The notes under the pieces are model-generated. The model ran no database searches. It was not told the DNA's origin and saw nothing but the letters and a program-made list of their open reading frames with translations. A stretch of DNA of 64,000 nt, from contig OZ026517.1 of the NCBI GenBank assembly GCA_964019695.1, positions 54,243,672 to 54,307,671 on the forward strand. The letters run 5' to 3'. Position 1 is the stretch's first letter, and every line of letters starts with the position of its first letter. The translations under genes were made by a program, and so were the position numbers. This stretch comes from Loripinus fragilis (taxonomy: Eukaryota; Mollusca; Bivalvia; Lucinida; Lucinidae). Positions 12,401-20,940 of this stretch are shown here, one piece after another.

Positions 12401-14541
12401 GATTTTTTATGAATTTTTAAAAATTGATAATTTTCCAAATTTTCTGAAATTTTCGGAAATCATCAGCTGCACATACTAAAATCATTGTATGTGTTTTATT
12501 TTACGTTAATATGTTTGACAAAACACCATGCAACTTGATGAGCGCATTTTCTAATGATATTTTTTACTAATTTGGTATCCACTTCCGTTTTTAACGTGAA
12601 AATTTAAAGGTCATTAAATGGCATTTGTTAAAGATTTCTTTTAACTTTTAAACAGAACAGTGACGCCAATTCATAATAAAGAACCCCTGAAAATTGCACT
12701 ACTATGCCGCAGATAATAAAGCGTACAGAGCAATGCAAAGTGTGTATGCAAACTGCATGGTTAAGCTAAAAATCCTTTGATTAAGTTGTTGACCGTGGCT
12801 GTCTTCATGTTAACGTAGACGAGAAATGGAGTGTTCAATTGTCAAAAAAACCTTTGATTCTTTTCATCTTATATCACAGCTGTTATAAACATCTTCAAAC
12901 TAATTAGAATATAAATGGATAACGTATCTGATGAGTAGTTTATATCACACTACAAAGTGTGACTTTTTGAAATGATGGTACCTTTACTCTGACCTCGTCT
13001 GTGCAAGGTCTACCGGACATTTTGAAATGACATATTTGCAGAGTCTCAACAAAGCCTTGGACCTTCTAATAGAATTTAAATTATGTGAGAGCGATTTTTA
13101 CTTTCTGAACAGGAGCAAAAATTGTATGGTGGCTACTTATAACTTAGGTTCAGTGTATATTTGAGCCATGACATGATAAAACCAGGAAAATGAGTAATCC
13201 AAAAGGGAAGACTAAGATCAGCTTGAATACCCATCCAGTCTGATTAAGAGTCTTCACTGTGCACTCAGTGGGTAACTTAGGACTCCAGCTTTCTTCATGC
13301 CGACAGCCAAGACTCTGATCAGACTGAGCTGATGCCTAGGGCTAAGGCTTATCTGAGTCTTCTCATGATGAACAGCCACATTGTAACGGAGCGCAGTGGC
13401 TCAGTGGTAGAGTGCTTGACTAGAGACTGAAGGGCCACAGGTTTTAGCCTCACCAGCGTCATTGTGTTGTTGCTTTGAATTAGACACATTAATCCTAGCG
13501 TTGACCGGGCCGCGTAGCGCAGTCGGTAACGTGTCTGGCTACAGATGCGTGTCTGACTGCAATTCCAGGGGTCGCGAGTTCGATCCCGGCCCGGTCCCAT
13601 ACTTTCGTGGAGATTGATCATGAAATAATTTCTACGGTCATTCTCCTCCCTTCCGCTGATTCATTCAAGAAGGGTTGTTGTCAGTTACAAGCGAAAGTAT
13701 GTGCACGAATTACTGGTAATCCGCTTGTTCAAGCCTGCCCAGGAAAAAGTGTGGTTAGGTGAACTGACCGTCCCGCAATGACCATAGCTGTTGACTTGGG
13801 ACGTAAAGCAACAAAACCAACCAACCAACCAACCTAGCGTAGTGCTGGTTCAACCCATGAAGACCCGTCCTGAAGTAACTGAAAGATTGTTGATTGGGAC
13901 GTAAAGAATCAAATAAAACAACAACAAAAAAACGAGCCACATTGTTGGTTTTATCATATCATGGCTCAATTATTTTTATGCTACATGTATTCCCAATTTC
14001 TAGCAAGTTACTATTGCTTTACAGACTGAATAGAAAACAGTGTGGATCCTGATCAGATGGCTCCATCAGAAGCCAGCTGATGTGAATCTACACTGTTTTT
14101 AAAAATGGATATATCATAGTTCAGCAGGACATGAGTTCATCCAGCAGTACAGTAAAATCTGTGTAAAACTGCTACTCTCAAAAAGACCAAAAAATGGCTT
14201 TTATGACCAAATATCGCTTAATGCAAGTCAAAAGTATTGCATCTGCAATACTTTCGACCTGCATTAAGCGACCATTTTGCATTAAGATCTTTGTTTTGTC
14301 TTTTTTTGAATGGCCGTTTTACACAGGTTTTACTGTATTATCTTTTTCAGTTGACCTTGAGAAGGAGAACATAGAGTTGAAAGAACAGAGATTGTGTAAA
14401 ATCTGCATGGTGTCGGATGCTAATGTCGTTTTCCTTCCATGTGGTCACCTTGTATCCTGTGCGTCTTGCGCTCCAGCACTCCAACTCTGTCCTATTTGTA
14501 GAGCTGTTATTAAAGGGACAGTCAGGACATATTTGTCATGA
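2083..14541 (+). CDS. Inhibitor of apoptosis protein (3 BIR, UBA, RING)
   Basis: Seven exons join to 2127 nt, giving 708 residues: 2083-3403, 4379-4578, 5068-5098, 6513-6641, 7992-8186, 10034-10093 and 14351-14541. All introns are GT-AG and phases match throughout. Domains: BIR1 about 24-92, BIR2 about 283-352, BIR3 about 408-475, UBA about 535-585 and RING 661-695. BIR zinc ligands follow CX2C...HX6C. The protein ends KGTVRTYLS, the conserved tail of cIAP/XIAP RING E3 ligases. By family knowledge it acts in the cytosol, restraining caspases or ubiquitinating signalling partners. The order matches XIAP rather than cIAP because no CARD is seen, but the BIR1-BIR2 linker is about 190 residues, far longer than in XIAP. 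The start has a good context (ACTATGG). No frame lesion is present, so the gene looks functional. Orthology within the IAP family is not decided. Confidence 0.93.
2424..2486. repeat. 63-bp palindrome inside the IAP coding exon
   Basis: Arms of 30 bp at 2424-2453 and 2457-2486 pair with only two mismatches around a 3-base loop. The left arm begins GAGATTGTCAGACCTTG and the right arm ends CAAGGTCTGACAATCTC. It encodes about residues 114-135 in the linker between BIR1 and BIR2, outside the folded domains. Confidence 0.9.
3404..4378 (+). other. IAP intron 1
   Basis: Splits BIR3. Blocks at about 3903-3970 and 4225-4370 match 23344-23620. Between them, about 4030-4200, is DNA missing from that copy, containing TCCTGGGACTCGCTG twice. 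No coding sequence is seen. Confidence 0.7.
4379..4578 (+). CDS. IAP exon 2: second half of BIR3
   Basis: Encodes residues 441-507. It begins FSDNVKCFYCNGGLRNW and continues through GDEPWHEHARWFQKCPF, which supplies the remaining BIR3 zinc ligands. The MVKGQDYINAI stretch follows, as in other IAP BIR3 domains. Acceptor TTCCTTCAG, donor AAT|GTGAGT, phase 0 at the end. Confidence 0.93.
4700..4801. repeat. Hairpin-family element in IAP intron 2
   Basis: Inverted arms TTTGGATCCAGATCAGGCC and GGGCCTAATCTGGGTCCAAA, flanked by GTGTCAAA and GTTTGCAAAGGTTATCAGCAG. It belongs to the dispersed CAGATCAGG family. Confidence 0.7.
5068..5098 (+). CDS. IAP exon 3, 31-nt micro-exon
   Basis: Encodes AEGSTIAEPP plus one base. 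Acceptor ATTTTGCAG, donor CCAG|GTAATA. It is called because it keeps the frame between BIR3 and the UBA exon. It is only 31 nt, so it could be skipped, but skipping would shift the frame. Confidence 0.75.
5834..5985 (+). mobile_element. Diverged SINE family 1 copy
   Basis: GGGGAGCGCAGTGCTTCAGTG starts a degraded tRNA-like head. The body keeps the AACACTTTATCCT...GCTAAGTAC pattern. The tail is lost. Confidence 0.6.
6035..6100. repeat. Perfect 25-bp-arm hairpin
   Basis: Arms 6035-6059 and 6076-6100 (ATAAGGCATGATATTTCATG outward) are exact inverted copies around a 16-base loop holding GTCTGCCAGCAGA. They form the centre of a larger palindromic unit, about 5973-6170, with GCAGCAGACGAC and GTCATCTGCTGC arms. 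Confidence 0.8.
6258..6494. mobile_element. Inverted-repeat element abutting the UBA-exon acceptor
   Basis: Outer arms ATTTCCAACAATGTGG (about 6272) and CCACATTGTTGGAAAT (about 6465), with a matching GAGC...GGCTC extension. An inner hairpin pairs GGATCAGACTG with CAGTCTGATC at 6308-6345. The right end lies 18 bp before the acceptor of IAP exon 4. Confidence 0.7.
6513..6641 (+). CDS. IAP exon 4: start of UBA domain
   Basis: Encodes VRHEVEEREVKARMD, then VEEMGVSRDLIMTVIRKRLL, the first two helices of an IAP UBA domain with its MG-SRD motif. UBA domains of IAPs bind polyubiquitin. Acceptor TTCTTTACCAG, donor AAAG|GTATGG. Confidence 0.85.
7031..7242 (+). mobile_element. tRNA-derived SINE (family 2), internally deleted, with TSD
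   Basis: The head GGGCCGCGTAGCCCAGTCAG and GAGTTCGATCCCC resemble tRNA boxes A and B. Compared with the copy at 13501-13832 it lacks about 110 bp in the body (the join is TTCAAGTGACCATAGC). A 15-16 bp target duplication ACAAATAC-R-CTAAACC lies at 7015-7030 and 7243-7258. Confidence 0.85.
7672..7905. repeat. Cluster of GGACGAGTG palindromes
   Basis: CACTTGTCCTGCAGGACGAG at about 7672 is itself a palindrome. CACTCGTCC or GGACGAGTG recurs at least five more times to about 7905, in both orientations. Probably a degraded foldback element. Confidence 0.5.
7992..8186 (+). CDS. IAP exon 5: end of UBA domain and acidic linker
   Basis: Encodes the third UBA helix (FPSATTLLEAVFLLEEQ), then a low-complexity Ser/Asp/Glu region ending in a lysine-rich stretch before the RING. 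Acceptor TTAAAAG is purine-rich and weak, but the phase fits and the domain would be incomplete without it. Donor TCTG|GTAAAT. Confidence 0.82.
8216..8405. repeat. Hairpin-family element
   Basis: TTGTAAACAGTTTGGACCCAG at the left and AAACAGTTTTGACCCAGATC at the right flank TGTTGTCTGCTGA and GTTTGACACTCGGATAGTG. It is one of the longer members of the dispersed family. Confidence 0.55.
9181..9665 (+). mobile_element. SINE family 1 copy split by a MITE
   Basis: The head starts GAGTGCAGTGGCCTGGTGG. The body runs to GTTGTGTCCTTA at 9320 and resumes at 9561 with GCAAGATACTTTATC, then the usual AACCCAGG-like stretch and a GTAAAGCATC tail. The block GTGTTGTGTCCTTGAGC occurs twice, so the copy also carries a short internal duplication. 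Confidence 0.65.
9321..9560. mobile_element. Palindromic MITE, copy A
   Basis: Ends AGGCCAAATAAAAAATAAG and ATTTTTTATTTTGGCCT are inverted, as are GTGTGTTTCGGGTAAC / GTTACCCTAAACAC and the central GCATTTTGAAAGGC pair. A second copy lies at 61875-62122. Confidence 0.8.
9716..9960. repeat. Tandem pair of hairpin-family elements
   Basis: Two units, each with GATAACCTTTGCAAACAGTT, an inverted GACC(A)AGATCAGGACCAAC / GTTGGTCCTGATCTGG pair and GACACTCTGATAGTGTTCC. The second starts about 124 bp after the first. Confidence 0.7.
10034..10093 (+). CDS. IAP exon 6, 60-nt linker exon
   Basis: Encodes DDDDKSGGSEMKRSSSMPNQ, a charged flexible link between UBA and RING. Acceptor TTAATTACAG, donor CAAA|GTAAGT. 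Phase 1 at both ends, so it could be included or skipped without shifting the frame. Confidence 0.8.
10255..10318. repeat. Hairpin, GACACACCCAG arms
   Basis: AATGACACACCCAG and CTGGGTGTGTCATT form exact outer arms. GCCATCTCC / GGAGATGGC form the inner stem. Confidence 0.7.
11264..11384. mobile_element. 121-bp MITE with 26-bp perfect inverted ends
   Basis: Arms 11264-11289 and 11359-11384 (GTCTTTTGATATCAAGTTTA outward) match exactly. The short core is GC-richer (GAGAGCGCTTGTTGACATCG). Confidence 0.8.
12106..13155. mobile_element. Non-coding Tc1/mariner-like element, TA target site
   Basis: Inverted ends start CACTGAACCAAAGTTCTAAG (left) and, read inward from the right, CACTGAACCTAAGTTATAAG. 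They extend about 37 bp with some mismatches and are flanked by TA (TATA on both sides). CACTG-type ends with TA duplication are typical of Tc1/mariner. No transposase frame of useful length is present, so it is a deleted or decayed copy. Confidence 0.7.
13385..13934 (+). mobile_element. SINE family 1 copy interrupted by SINE family 2
   Basis: Family 1 head and body at about 13388-13493, tail at about 13840-13930. The composite is bracketed by the 11-bp duplication AGCCACATTGT (13374-13384 and 13935-13945). The two halves join cleanly when the insert is removed. Confidence 0.85.
13501..13832 (+). mobile_element. tRNA-derived SINE (family 2), full length, nested
   Basis: The head GGGCCGCGTAGCGCAGTCGG and GAGTTCGATCCCGGCCCGG folds like a tRNA with closing ACCGGGCC/GGCCCGGT ends. 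The body is about 240 bp. The tail GACTTGGGACGTAAAGC is followed by AACAAAACC and CCAA repeats. The target duplication CCTAGCG (13494-13500, 13833-13839) lies within the older SINE. Confidence 0.88.
14034..14098. repeat. Hairpin-family element, also present in the LTRs
   Basis: CAGTGTGGATCCTGATCAG at the left and ATCTACACTGTTTTTAAAAA at the right flank the inverted GGCTCCATCAGAAGCC core. A close relative with the same flanking GTTCAGCAGGAC lies inside both LTRs (about 24912 and 27971). Confidence 0.7.
14150..14335. mobile_element. MITE with TA target site, 13 bp from the RING-exon acceptor
   Basis: The ends CAGTAAAATCTGTGTAAAAC (left) and CAGTAAAACCTGTGTAAAAC (right, read inward) are flanked by TA at 14148-14149 and 14336-14337. 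The centre is a second palindrome (GCTTAATGCA...TGCATTAAGC). Only ..TTATCTTTTTC separates its TA from the AG at 14349-14350. Confidence 0.88.
14351..14541 (+). CDS. IAP exon 7: RING finger and stop
   Basis: Encodes residues 646-708. C661, C664, C676, H678, C682, C685, C692 and C695 form the C3HC4 RING, with PCGHLVSCASCAP between. The chain ends KGTVRTYLS and a TGA. In this family the RING recruits E2 enzymes and the C-terminal tail supports dimerisation. Confidence 0.95.
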
Positions 14542-14660
14542 AGATCGGCAAAGCTCATTAAAGGGACAGTCAGGAGACAATTTTAATGAAGACAGAGTTC
14601 CTATCTTTAGAGTAGTTATTAAAGGGAATGTCAGGACATTTGTCATGAAGATTGGTAGCA
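14501..14660 (+). repeat. Tandem copies of the RING-exon end in the 3' UTR
   Basis: The last coding bases (TATTAAAGGGACAGTCAGGA) recur twice after the stop, at about 14557 and 14615, each with a TTTGTCATGAAGAT-like continuation. Another degraded, partly scrambled match is at about 14925-15010. Units are about 55 bp. Confidence 0.75.
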
Positions 14661-14680
14661 GAACTTTCCTGATTTAAATC

Positions 14681-14686
14681 AATAAA
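14681..14686 (+). promoter_or_regulatory. IAP polyadenylation signal AATAAA
   Basis: This is the first canonical hexamer after the stop codon, 140 bp downstream, and it fits a short 3' UTR. Confidence 0.6.
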
Positions 14687-14689
14687 AGG

Positions 14690-15130
14690 ATTACAGGGTA
14701 TACAGAAGGTTCAAAGATAGATTAGAATCATTGTAAACAAAAAATATAAACTAATCCAGGTAATGGGTATTTTATACAGGTATATTATACACTGCATTTA
14801 CCTGTAGTTATATATATTTACTGTTATTTACCTTTTTCTATTAATAATGGTATAGTCCTATTATTATGCATCTTTGAATCAACAAAATATATGTTGTGAA
14901 GACTGACAGCTTTCCTAACTTTGAAAGGGTGGTCCTGACATATTTGTCATAAAGATCCGCAAAGCTTTTCTATCTTTATAGAGTAGTCATTAATCAGGAC
15001 ATATTATTATATATAATCAAGATAAACAGTTAGAGAGCTTTAATCATTTGAATTCTAATGTCTAAATTGGATAGACATCTTGTTGATCTATCATTTGGGT
15101 ACAAATCAGTGGGTCAGCTAGACATGCCTT
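14690..15130. other. Intergenic, AT-rich
   Basis: Contains the fourth, degraded repeat of the IAP exon end and short TATA-rich runs. No gene is seen. Confidence 0.4.
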
Positions 15131-15362
15131 GACCTCAGGTTATAAAAAGTTTTTAGGCTCACCTGAGCATGAAATTTCAACTGCTCAATAAAACATAACA
15201 TGTTAAATAGTATAGATTTTTCTTGCTTTTAAATTCTCAGATGTTGGATTTATCCTGCATATAAATGTTAAAATGCCAACAATTCTTGGTAATTTAACAT
15301 ATATGAGCAGGATAAATTACATGGTCAGTTCAGTTGAGCATGAATCAAGTTTTATAACCTTG
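15131..15362. mobile_element. Palindromic MITE, copy 1 of a local pair
   Basis: AGGTTATAAAAAGTTTTTAG at the left mirrors CAAGTTTTATAACCTT at the right. GCTCACCTGAGCATGAAATT mirrors the GTTGAGCATGAAT region. The AAAATGCCAACAATTCTTGG block inside is shared with the copy at 15709. Confidence 0.7.
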
Positions 15363-15423
15363 GGACCTGGATTCTGGCCAAGAGCCAGGAACAGCCTGGT
15401 TTCTTGTGTCGCTAAAGGACTGG

Positions 15424-15620
15424 AAGAGAGCAGTGTGTCAGTGGCAGAGTGCTAGACTGGAAGTCAATGAGTTCCTGGTTTGAGACTCATCGGAAGTGCT
15501 GCATTTTGTCATTGAGCAAAATGCTTAATCCTCTGTTTAGTACTGATTCAATCTAGGAACATTCTGACATGACTAAAAAATTGTTGGCTATGATGTAAAG
15601 CATGGACTCGAACAAATATA
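15424..15620 (+). mobile_element. Diverged SINE family 1 copy
   Basis: AGAGCAGTGTGTCAGTGGCAG replaces box A, and TGGTTTGAGACTCATCGG replaces box B. The body has GAGCAAAATGCTTAATCCTC and a GATGTAAAGCATGG tail. Confidence 0.7.
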
Positions 15621-15708
15621 CAAAACAAATGGTCTGGGATTGTCTTGCTTCATGGTATTAACCATATAAATTATTTGTAGTAAAATTGCAGTAATCTCCC
15701 AGGCTCGA

Positions 15709-15928
15709 AGGTTATAAAACAAATTTTCAGCTCAACTGAGCATGAAATTTCATTTGCTCATATAACAAAACATGAATGAAAATTAGACATTTCTTGCTTT
15801 GATGAATAGTTGTATTTTTCCTGATAGTAAATGTTAAAATGCCAACAGTTGTTGGCATTTTAATATTTATGAGTTGGATAAATTTAATTTCATGCTTAGT
15901 TGAGGGTGGAAAAAGTTTTATAACCTTC
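15709..15928. mobile_element. Palindromic MITE, copy 2 of a local pair
   Basis: Ends AAGGTTATAAAACAAATTTT and AAGTTTTATAACCTT are inverted. It shares the CTGAGCATGAAATTTCA and TTAAAATGCCAACA blocks with 15131-15362. Confidence 0.75.
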
Positions 15929-16500
15929 ATCTTGTTTACTTTTAAACATCTAATTGTGCTCACATAAGGGACTGATTAATCAAGGTTATGAAAGATTATA
16001 GGGTATCATATTGGTATTCCATTTATATTTCAGCATCCACACATCCACACAATAAAAGAATTGCACTGTCTTTTCATAAAAACAAGGGACCAAGATCACA
16101 TTTACTGAGAGATTATATTTCAGGTGTTTTTCTTTGGAATTAATCAGAGCTTTTTCTTTTTTTATAATACAGTCATCATGCTTAACCAAGAAATATATCC
16201 TGTTCAAAAAACTGAGAGATTCATATCAGCTGACTTTTTAAGCCAAAGAGTAAAGTTTTTCTTTATTTGTATGTATATTTTATTTGTATGCAATTTGCAC
16301 AACTCTCAAACTTTTTGGGGGTGGGGTTCGGGAGTGGGGGGCATGTGGCTACACTTTTTGCTGCCCTCTCTATCTGTTTGCGGATTAATTTGTACATGTT
16401 TTATCTTTTTTCCATTCAAGTTGCATAGGCCTTTTGATACAAAGTCCAAGCACAATATTCACAAAATTGATTAATTGCCAGTGTTTTTGTCACCTCCAGA
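15929..16500. other. Intergenic, nothing recognised
   Basis: AT-rich with a G-rich patch at about 16316-16350. The 116-codon open frame at 16124-16474 is phenylalanine-rich low complexity without a recognisable domain. Confidence 0.4.
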
Positions 16501-16509
16501 ATCAGAACC

Positions 16510-16745
16510 CTTAAAGCGCCAAGAAAAAAATGCATCTGAAAATGTCGTCTGGTGAAGTCTGCTGCAAATAATTGCCTAGCATTTCTAACGAATTAAGTAT
16601 AGAAGCAAACAGCCTGGACCCAGAACAGACTGCTCCTATAAGAGCAGTCTGGTCTGGGTCCACACTGTTTGCCATAGATGTTTCTTAAACATTTCAGCAG
16701 ACTAGAAAAGTAGACCACTTTTGTTAGGATTGGCGGATTAAGGGT
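16510..16745. repeat. Palindromic element with hairpin-family core
   Basis: TTAAAGCGCCAAG at the left mirrors TTGGCGGATTAAGG at the right. The core at about 16609-16672 pairs CTGGACCCAGAACAGACTGC with GCAGTCTGGTCTGGGTCCA. Confidence 0.6.
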
Positions 16746-16864
16746 TAGCTTGAAAGCTTAAAAGAAAGTATGACAATGAAATATTGGAAACTGTTGTACT
16801 TAGTAGTTACTGTAACATCTTTGTTGGTGATTAGCATGTTCTTTAAAACATTCTGTTCAGCAAA

Positions 16865-17165
16865 GATAACTACTAGAAAGTAAGTAAGAAGGCAAATATC
16901 AGGAATCGATACAATCAAGTAACAAACCTGGCCCAGGACACCACATGGGAAAGTGACAAAAACACAATAAAACATAACATACAAGAGAGCCAAGTGGCCA
17001 GCCCTTTCTTAGTAGGTAACCACAAGGTTGCAATGAACAGACAAAAAAGCATGACAAACATGAAACAAATAACAAAAATGATGTACAAAAGAACGGTCAG
17101 TAAAAATTTTTTTACTGGAGGGCTAAAACAGCCAAAGCATCAGGCCCCAACCATCTCATCTATAC
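16865..17165 (+). repeat. Unclassified dispersed repeat, copy 1
   Basis: Shares AGGAATCGATACAATCAAGT, a GGGAAAGTGACAAA block, GAGAGCCAAG-GGCCAGCCCTTTC and a GGTCAGTAAAA...TTTACTGGA block with the reverse strand of 30160-31040. No coding frame is shared. Confidence 0.7.
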
Positions 17166-18600
17166 TCAAACAAAAAAGAAACGTCCGATTTTCATGGTAC
17201 TGTATTTTTTGATCCAGTTAAGATGTCGCAACAAAAAGAAAACCAAAATGTATATCAAAAGTCGGACACACGATAACTGGTAGTTTTTTGGTTGTATCTT
17301 CTTATCTTGCAAGGTTATGGAACCTAATGTGCACACAGCTTTTTCCATTATCATCAGGAAGTTAATCATCAAAACGTGATTTATTTTACGCTAAATGGCA
17401 ACCAGAAACGTTTGACGATGAAAAAACATCTAAAAATCCCAAGTCTACTCATTGAACAAGCGAAATTGCACTTCAAAATCTTTAACTTACGAAATTAACT
17501 GAAATTACCTCCCTTTGAATTAAACAAATAACAATTTAAGAACTTCCAAATCTCCTTAACCTAACACCATTTTGAGACGGTTTTTGTTTTAATGTGTTGC
17601 GTTCGTTTATGCCACCAATTACACAAAAGAGAACAGCAAAATCTATGGCTGATGCCGGTATCAAAGATTTACTAAATCTTTGCTTTATACCCCACCCCTT
17701 ACTGCAAAATCATCAGAGAACTTTCATTATCAATTGTTTTGATGCTAATTAGTCTTATTTAATTTTGAAACACATGTGATGACAAAAAAAATAAAATTTG
17801 TCCGATTCTGTTGATTATCAAAATGCTGGACCAAAAATGAATTTCTGAGTCTTATCTCACACGCTTGTGATCAATGTTTTGTGACGTCAGAGTTTGTTAC
17901 AGATTAACGGCTGTGGTGGTAAAAGCAATGCATACAGCTAGCAAGCATAACATCTTACTATAGAGTTTGCTCACTGATGTTTAAATGTGCTTGAACGGTT
18001 CAGGATTATGATGGACACACAAGCTATTTATGTGACTTTTGATTTTAAGGGTACTTTGTGTTCGCTGCTTTGTCAGCGGCTCTACCGATTATCAAATTAA
18101 TTTCTTTAAGGCACAAAATGTTTCTAAATGATCACAGTTGGTAATGTGTAAATTTGAATTAAATGCGTTTATACATTTGGAGCTGGCAGACATTAAAGTC
18201 AAGCGAACATAACTTTATTGTTTCAGTATATATGTAATTTAAGAGGAAAGCAAAGTCGCCAACTGTGATTGGGTTGACCACCAAGCATGCAGTCTGTTGC
18301 AATACATTAATGTTATAGCCAATCTTTTTGTAATGAGAAATTATTTAAATAAACTGCGTTGAAAAATTATTAGAGCAAACAATCTCCTTCAAGCTATACA
18401 CTAAGTCACCATAGAACTCAGGTTCTGAAAATTTCAGAACTTGGGTTAAGTGCTAAATGATCTGTACCAAGAGTTTGATTAGTGGGTAGATAAAAGTGAC
18501 TCTGTATATCAATCATAAATAAACTGAACTGGGTCGGGCGAAGTTTTCCATTTTGACATGCTAGAAACAAAACAGCTAATTTAGCAGTTTGACACGACTT
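17166..18600. other. Intergenic, nothing recognised
   Basis: AT-rich sequence with no frame worth calling and no clear repeat boundary. A short inverted repeat TCAGGTTCTGAAA/TTTCAGAACTTGGG lies at about 18418-18445. Confidence 0.4.
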
Positions 18601-18621
18601 ATTCCTTTGTTTTCTGAAAAC

Positions 18622-18702
18622 CTGTTAGCCGGTTCTTTGGCAAACAGTGAAGACCCAGATGAAATGCAGTATAATACTGCATTTCATCAGTGTCTACAAT
18701 GT
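18622..18702. repeat. Hairpin-family element
   Basis: CCCAGATGAAATGCAGTATA and its inverse ATACTGCATTTCATCAG, with AAACAGTGAAGA before and CTACAATGTTT after. Confidence 0.65.
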
Positions 18703-19689
18703 TTACTAATATTAAAACAACCATCAGGGACAGAAGTACATCATACTTTAGAAAATTCTACCTGTGACCCCTTGAAGTACACAGTGGACAGTCCCATACT
18801 TATTGTATCAATATGTATGGGAAAATACATCAGAAAACAAAGGGTTTTAAAGTATGTGACATGGAGTCTCTTAGCCGGAAGTACACACAAACAAGCCAGC
18901 CAATACATGCAAAATAATGAAGGGATCATCAATAGAACAAAATTGATGTGAAAAGTGTCCTGCATTAAACCAGATGGTTGGCCAAACTACTCACATTTTT
19001 AAGGAAAAAGAAAGTCAACCTACCTACCCACTCCTTCAACACCAGGGCAGTCTATTGCAAATGAACAGTTCAAAAGTTTCCCTTTATAGGCTTGCATTTT
19101 GATTAAATGTTGCCAAAGTGGTGTCTGTCATGAGATTTTGTCATTTATTTATACTTAGCAGTGGTATCAATGCATATCAAAAACAAATAAAAGTGATATC
19201 AATCACTATTGAAAGGATGATATCAATTACTAGTGATTGATATCAGCCTATATTTTCACTGTAGCATTTTTTGGATTACCTCTGGCTTTCCATTCTCTTA
19301 ATGTGTTTCACTTCTCTTCAAATGCCCACTACTTTCTAATTTGTGAATGAAAACATCAAGTGTAGGTATTCATTTTCTTCGAACGTGACAAATACTTTGG
19401 TACCAAAATTATTTGGGTTCGCTAAAAAATTTCATTTTTGCATTTCCAGCACCTCCTTTTTCAGTGGATGAGACATTGATGTAGCCTATAAAAAGAATAA
19501 AATATAAAGAATTTTTATTTCCGAATTTCATCTCATGAGTTGAAAACATCAGAATTTTCAGTCGTGCTGCGCACTCGTGAAAAATTCTGTTTTCAACACA
19601 CTTGATGAAATATATTTGGGATTCACCTCAAAAAGTAAGTATCCTCTATTTATCCAATACCCCATTAATGAGGGCAAATATGATATATG
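18703..19689. other. Intergenic, nothing recognised
   Basis: Includes a short palindromic GATATCAATCACTA cluster at about 19190-19245. No gene is seen. Confidence 0.35.
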
Positions 19690-19890
19690 AGGAGCATGGT
19701 GGCTTAGTGCATGGTAGAGTTCTTGATTGAGGGTTTGCGGGTTAGAACTTCACCAGAAGCACTGCTTTAGTGTGTTGTCTGTGCTTGAGCAAGACACCTA
19801 ATCCTCTGCTTAGTACTGGTTCAACCTTGAAGACTCGTCTCAACATTACTGAAAAATTGTAGACTTGAATGTAAAGAATCAATACAAAAA
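19690..19890 (+). mobile_element. Diverged SINE family 1 copy
   Basis: GAGGAGCATGGTGGCTTAGTG leads, then GTTAGAACTTCACCAGAAGC, GTGCTTGAGCAAGACACC, ATCCTCTGCTTAGTACTGG and an AATGTAAAGAATC tail. Confidence 0.7.
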
Positions 19891-20054
19891 ATATGATACA
19901 CTCATCTGAGTGATATTGCCAAAGTATGAACTAGAGATAAGTAGGACTTGTTTTATGTATGTAATGATTACATAGGTTAAAAATTACATTTTTGACATCT
20001 AATTATGAAGGTTATAATCGGACACTTGATCTGAATTTATGTTGTATATTATTG

Positions 20055-20940
20055 CAGGGTTGCCACTGTCAGGGAAAAAAAGTCTGGAAAATAAAAAAAA
20101 TTCCAGGTCAGGGAAAAGTCAGGGAATCTCATTTTCAGTCAGGGGAATTTATAAAAATTACAAAAAAGGTCATGGAAAAGTGAGGGAATTTAGAAAAGAA
20201 ATCCAAAACAAGTTGATAGTTAACACACTGGTTAATCTACGCTGGCACTATGGATCTCAAGACCTAAAACAGTGTTTATGTATGTTGGTCAAATCAAAAG
20301 ACAGCAAACATAGCCAAAGAAACATGTTTTCTGCTTGATTTGTCTTGAAAATATCTATCATTTTTATCATTCTTTCAAACTATATAGTAGAAGATATATT
20401 TTTATATCAATTTTAAAATAGTGAAACAAGAAATTGAATATTCCAGTTTTGCCATCTATCTATGTTGTTTTGTGACAAAACCGGAATTTTACAATTCTCT
20501 GTTTCCAGCTGACTCAAGGGTAATATTCTGTCAAAGTTCTGATATTTTTACCAAAAAGATACTTTTATTCCAAATAAACGACATTAGATAACAAGCAAAC
20601 GTTGAGTAATTAGAATTTCCCCGAAATTTTGGAGACACTGTATGTTTACCCAAACATCGTTTGAGGTGATGAGACCCATTGTCCAGGTGTAGATTAACCA
20701 CTGTGTAACAGGCTTCTAAAAATTGCAAGTTGTTTGTATTCAAAAAGATTCCTTTTCTACTATTCATAGTTTGATAATTTTCTTTAAAGATTAAATCAGC
20801 ATCCATAAATTTTGTTCATAATTTTGTAATTGTCGATGGATAAGAATGGCTTTTATTAGCCTGCAAAACGGGTCTGGAAAGCTGTCAAAAATCGGGAAAA
20901 ATGCAGGGAACTTTGAAATAGATATTGAGTGGCAACCCAG
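20055..20940. mobile_element. DNA element with GGGTTGCCACT ends and 6-bp TSD
   Basis: The ends CAGGGTTGCCACT (left) and AGTGGCAACCCAG (right) are inverted. The direct repeat TTATTG lies immediately outside at 20049-20054 and 20941-20946. The left interior has short direct repeats around GTCAGGGAAAAGTCAGGGAA. No transposase frame; superfamily not assigned. Confidence 0.8.

Larger units (their letters stand above)
10094..14350 (+). other. IAP intron 6, 4.3 kb
   Basis: The largest intron. It carries hairpins at 10255-10318 and about 14034-14098, a 121-bp MITE, a Tc1/mariner-like element, a SINE-in-SINE nest and a MITE next to the acceptor. The stretches 10320-11260 and 11390-12100 hold nothing recognisable. 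Confidence 0.65.

Noticed and set aside
16124..16474. 116-codon open frame
   Set aside because: Phenylalanine-rich low complexity from T runs, with no domain or splice context.
19992..20338. Lys/Gly-rich frames at the left end of the 886-bp element
   Set aside because: They come from the short GTCAGGGAAAA-type direct repeats of a non-coding element.
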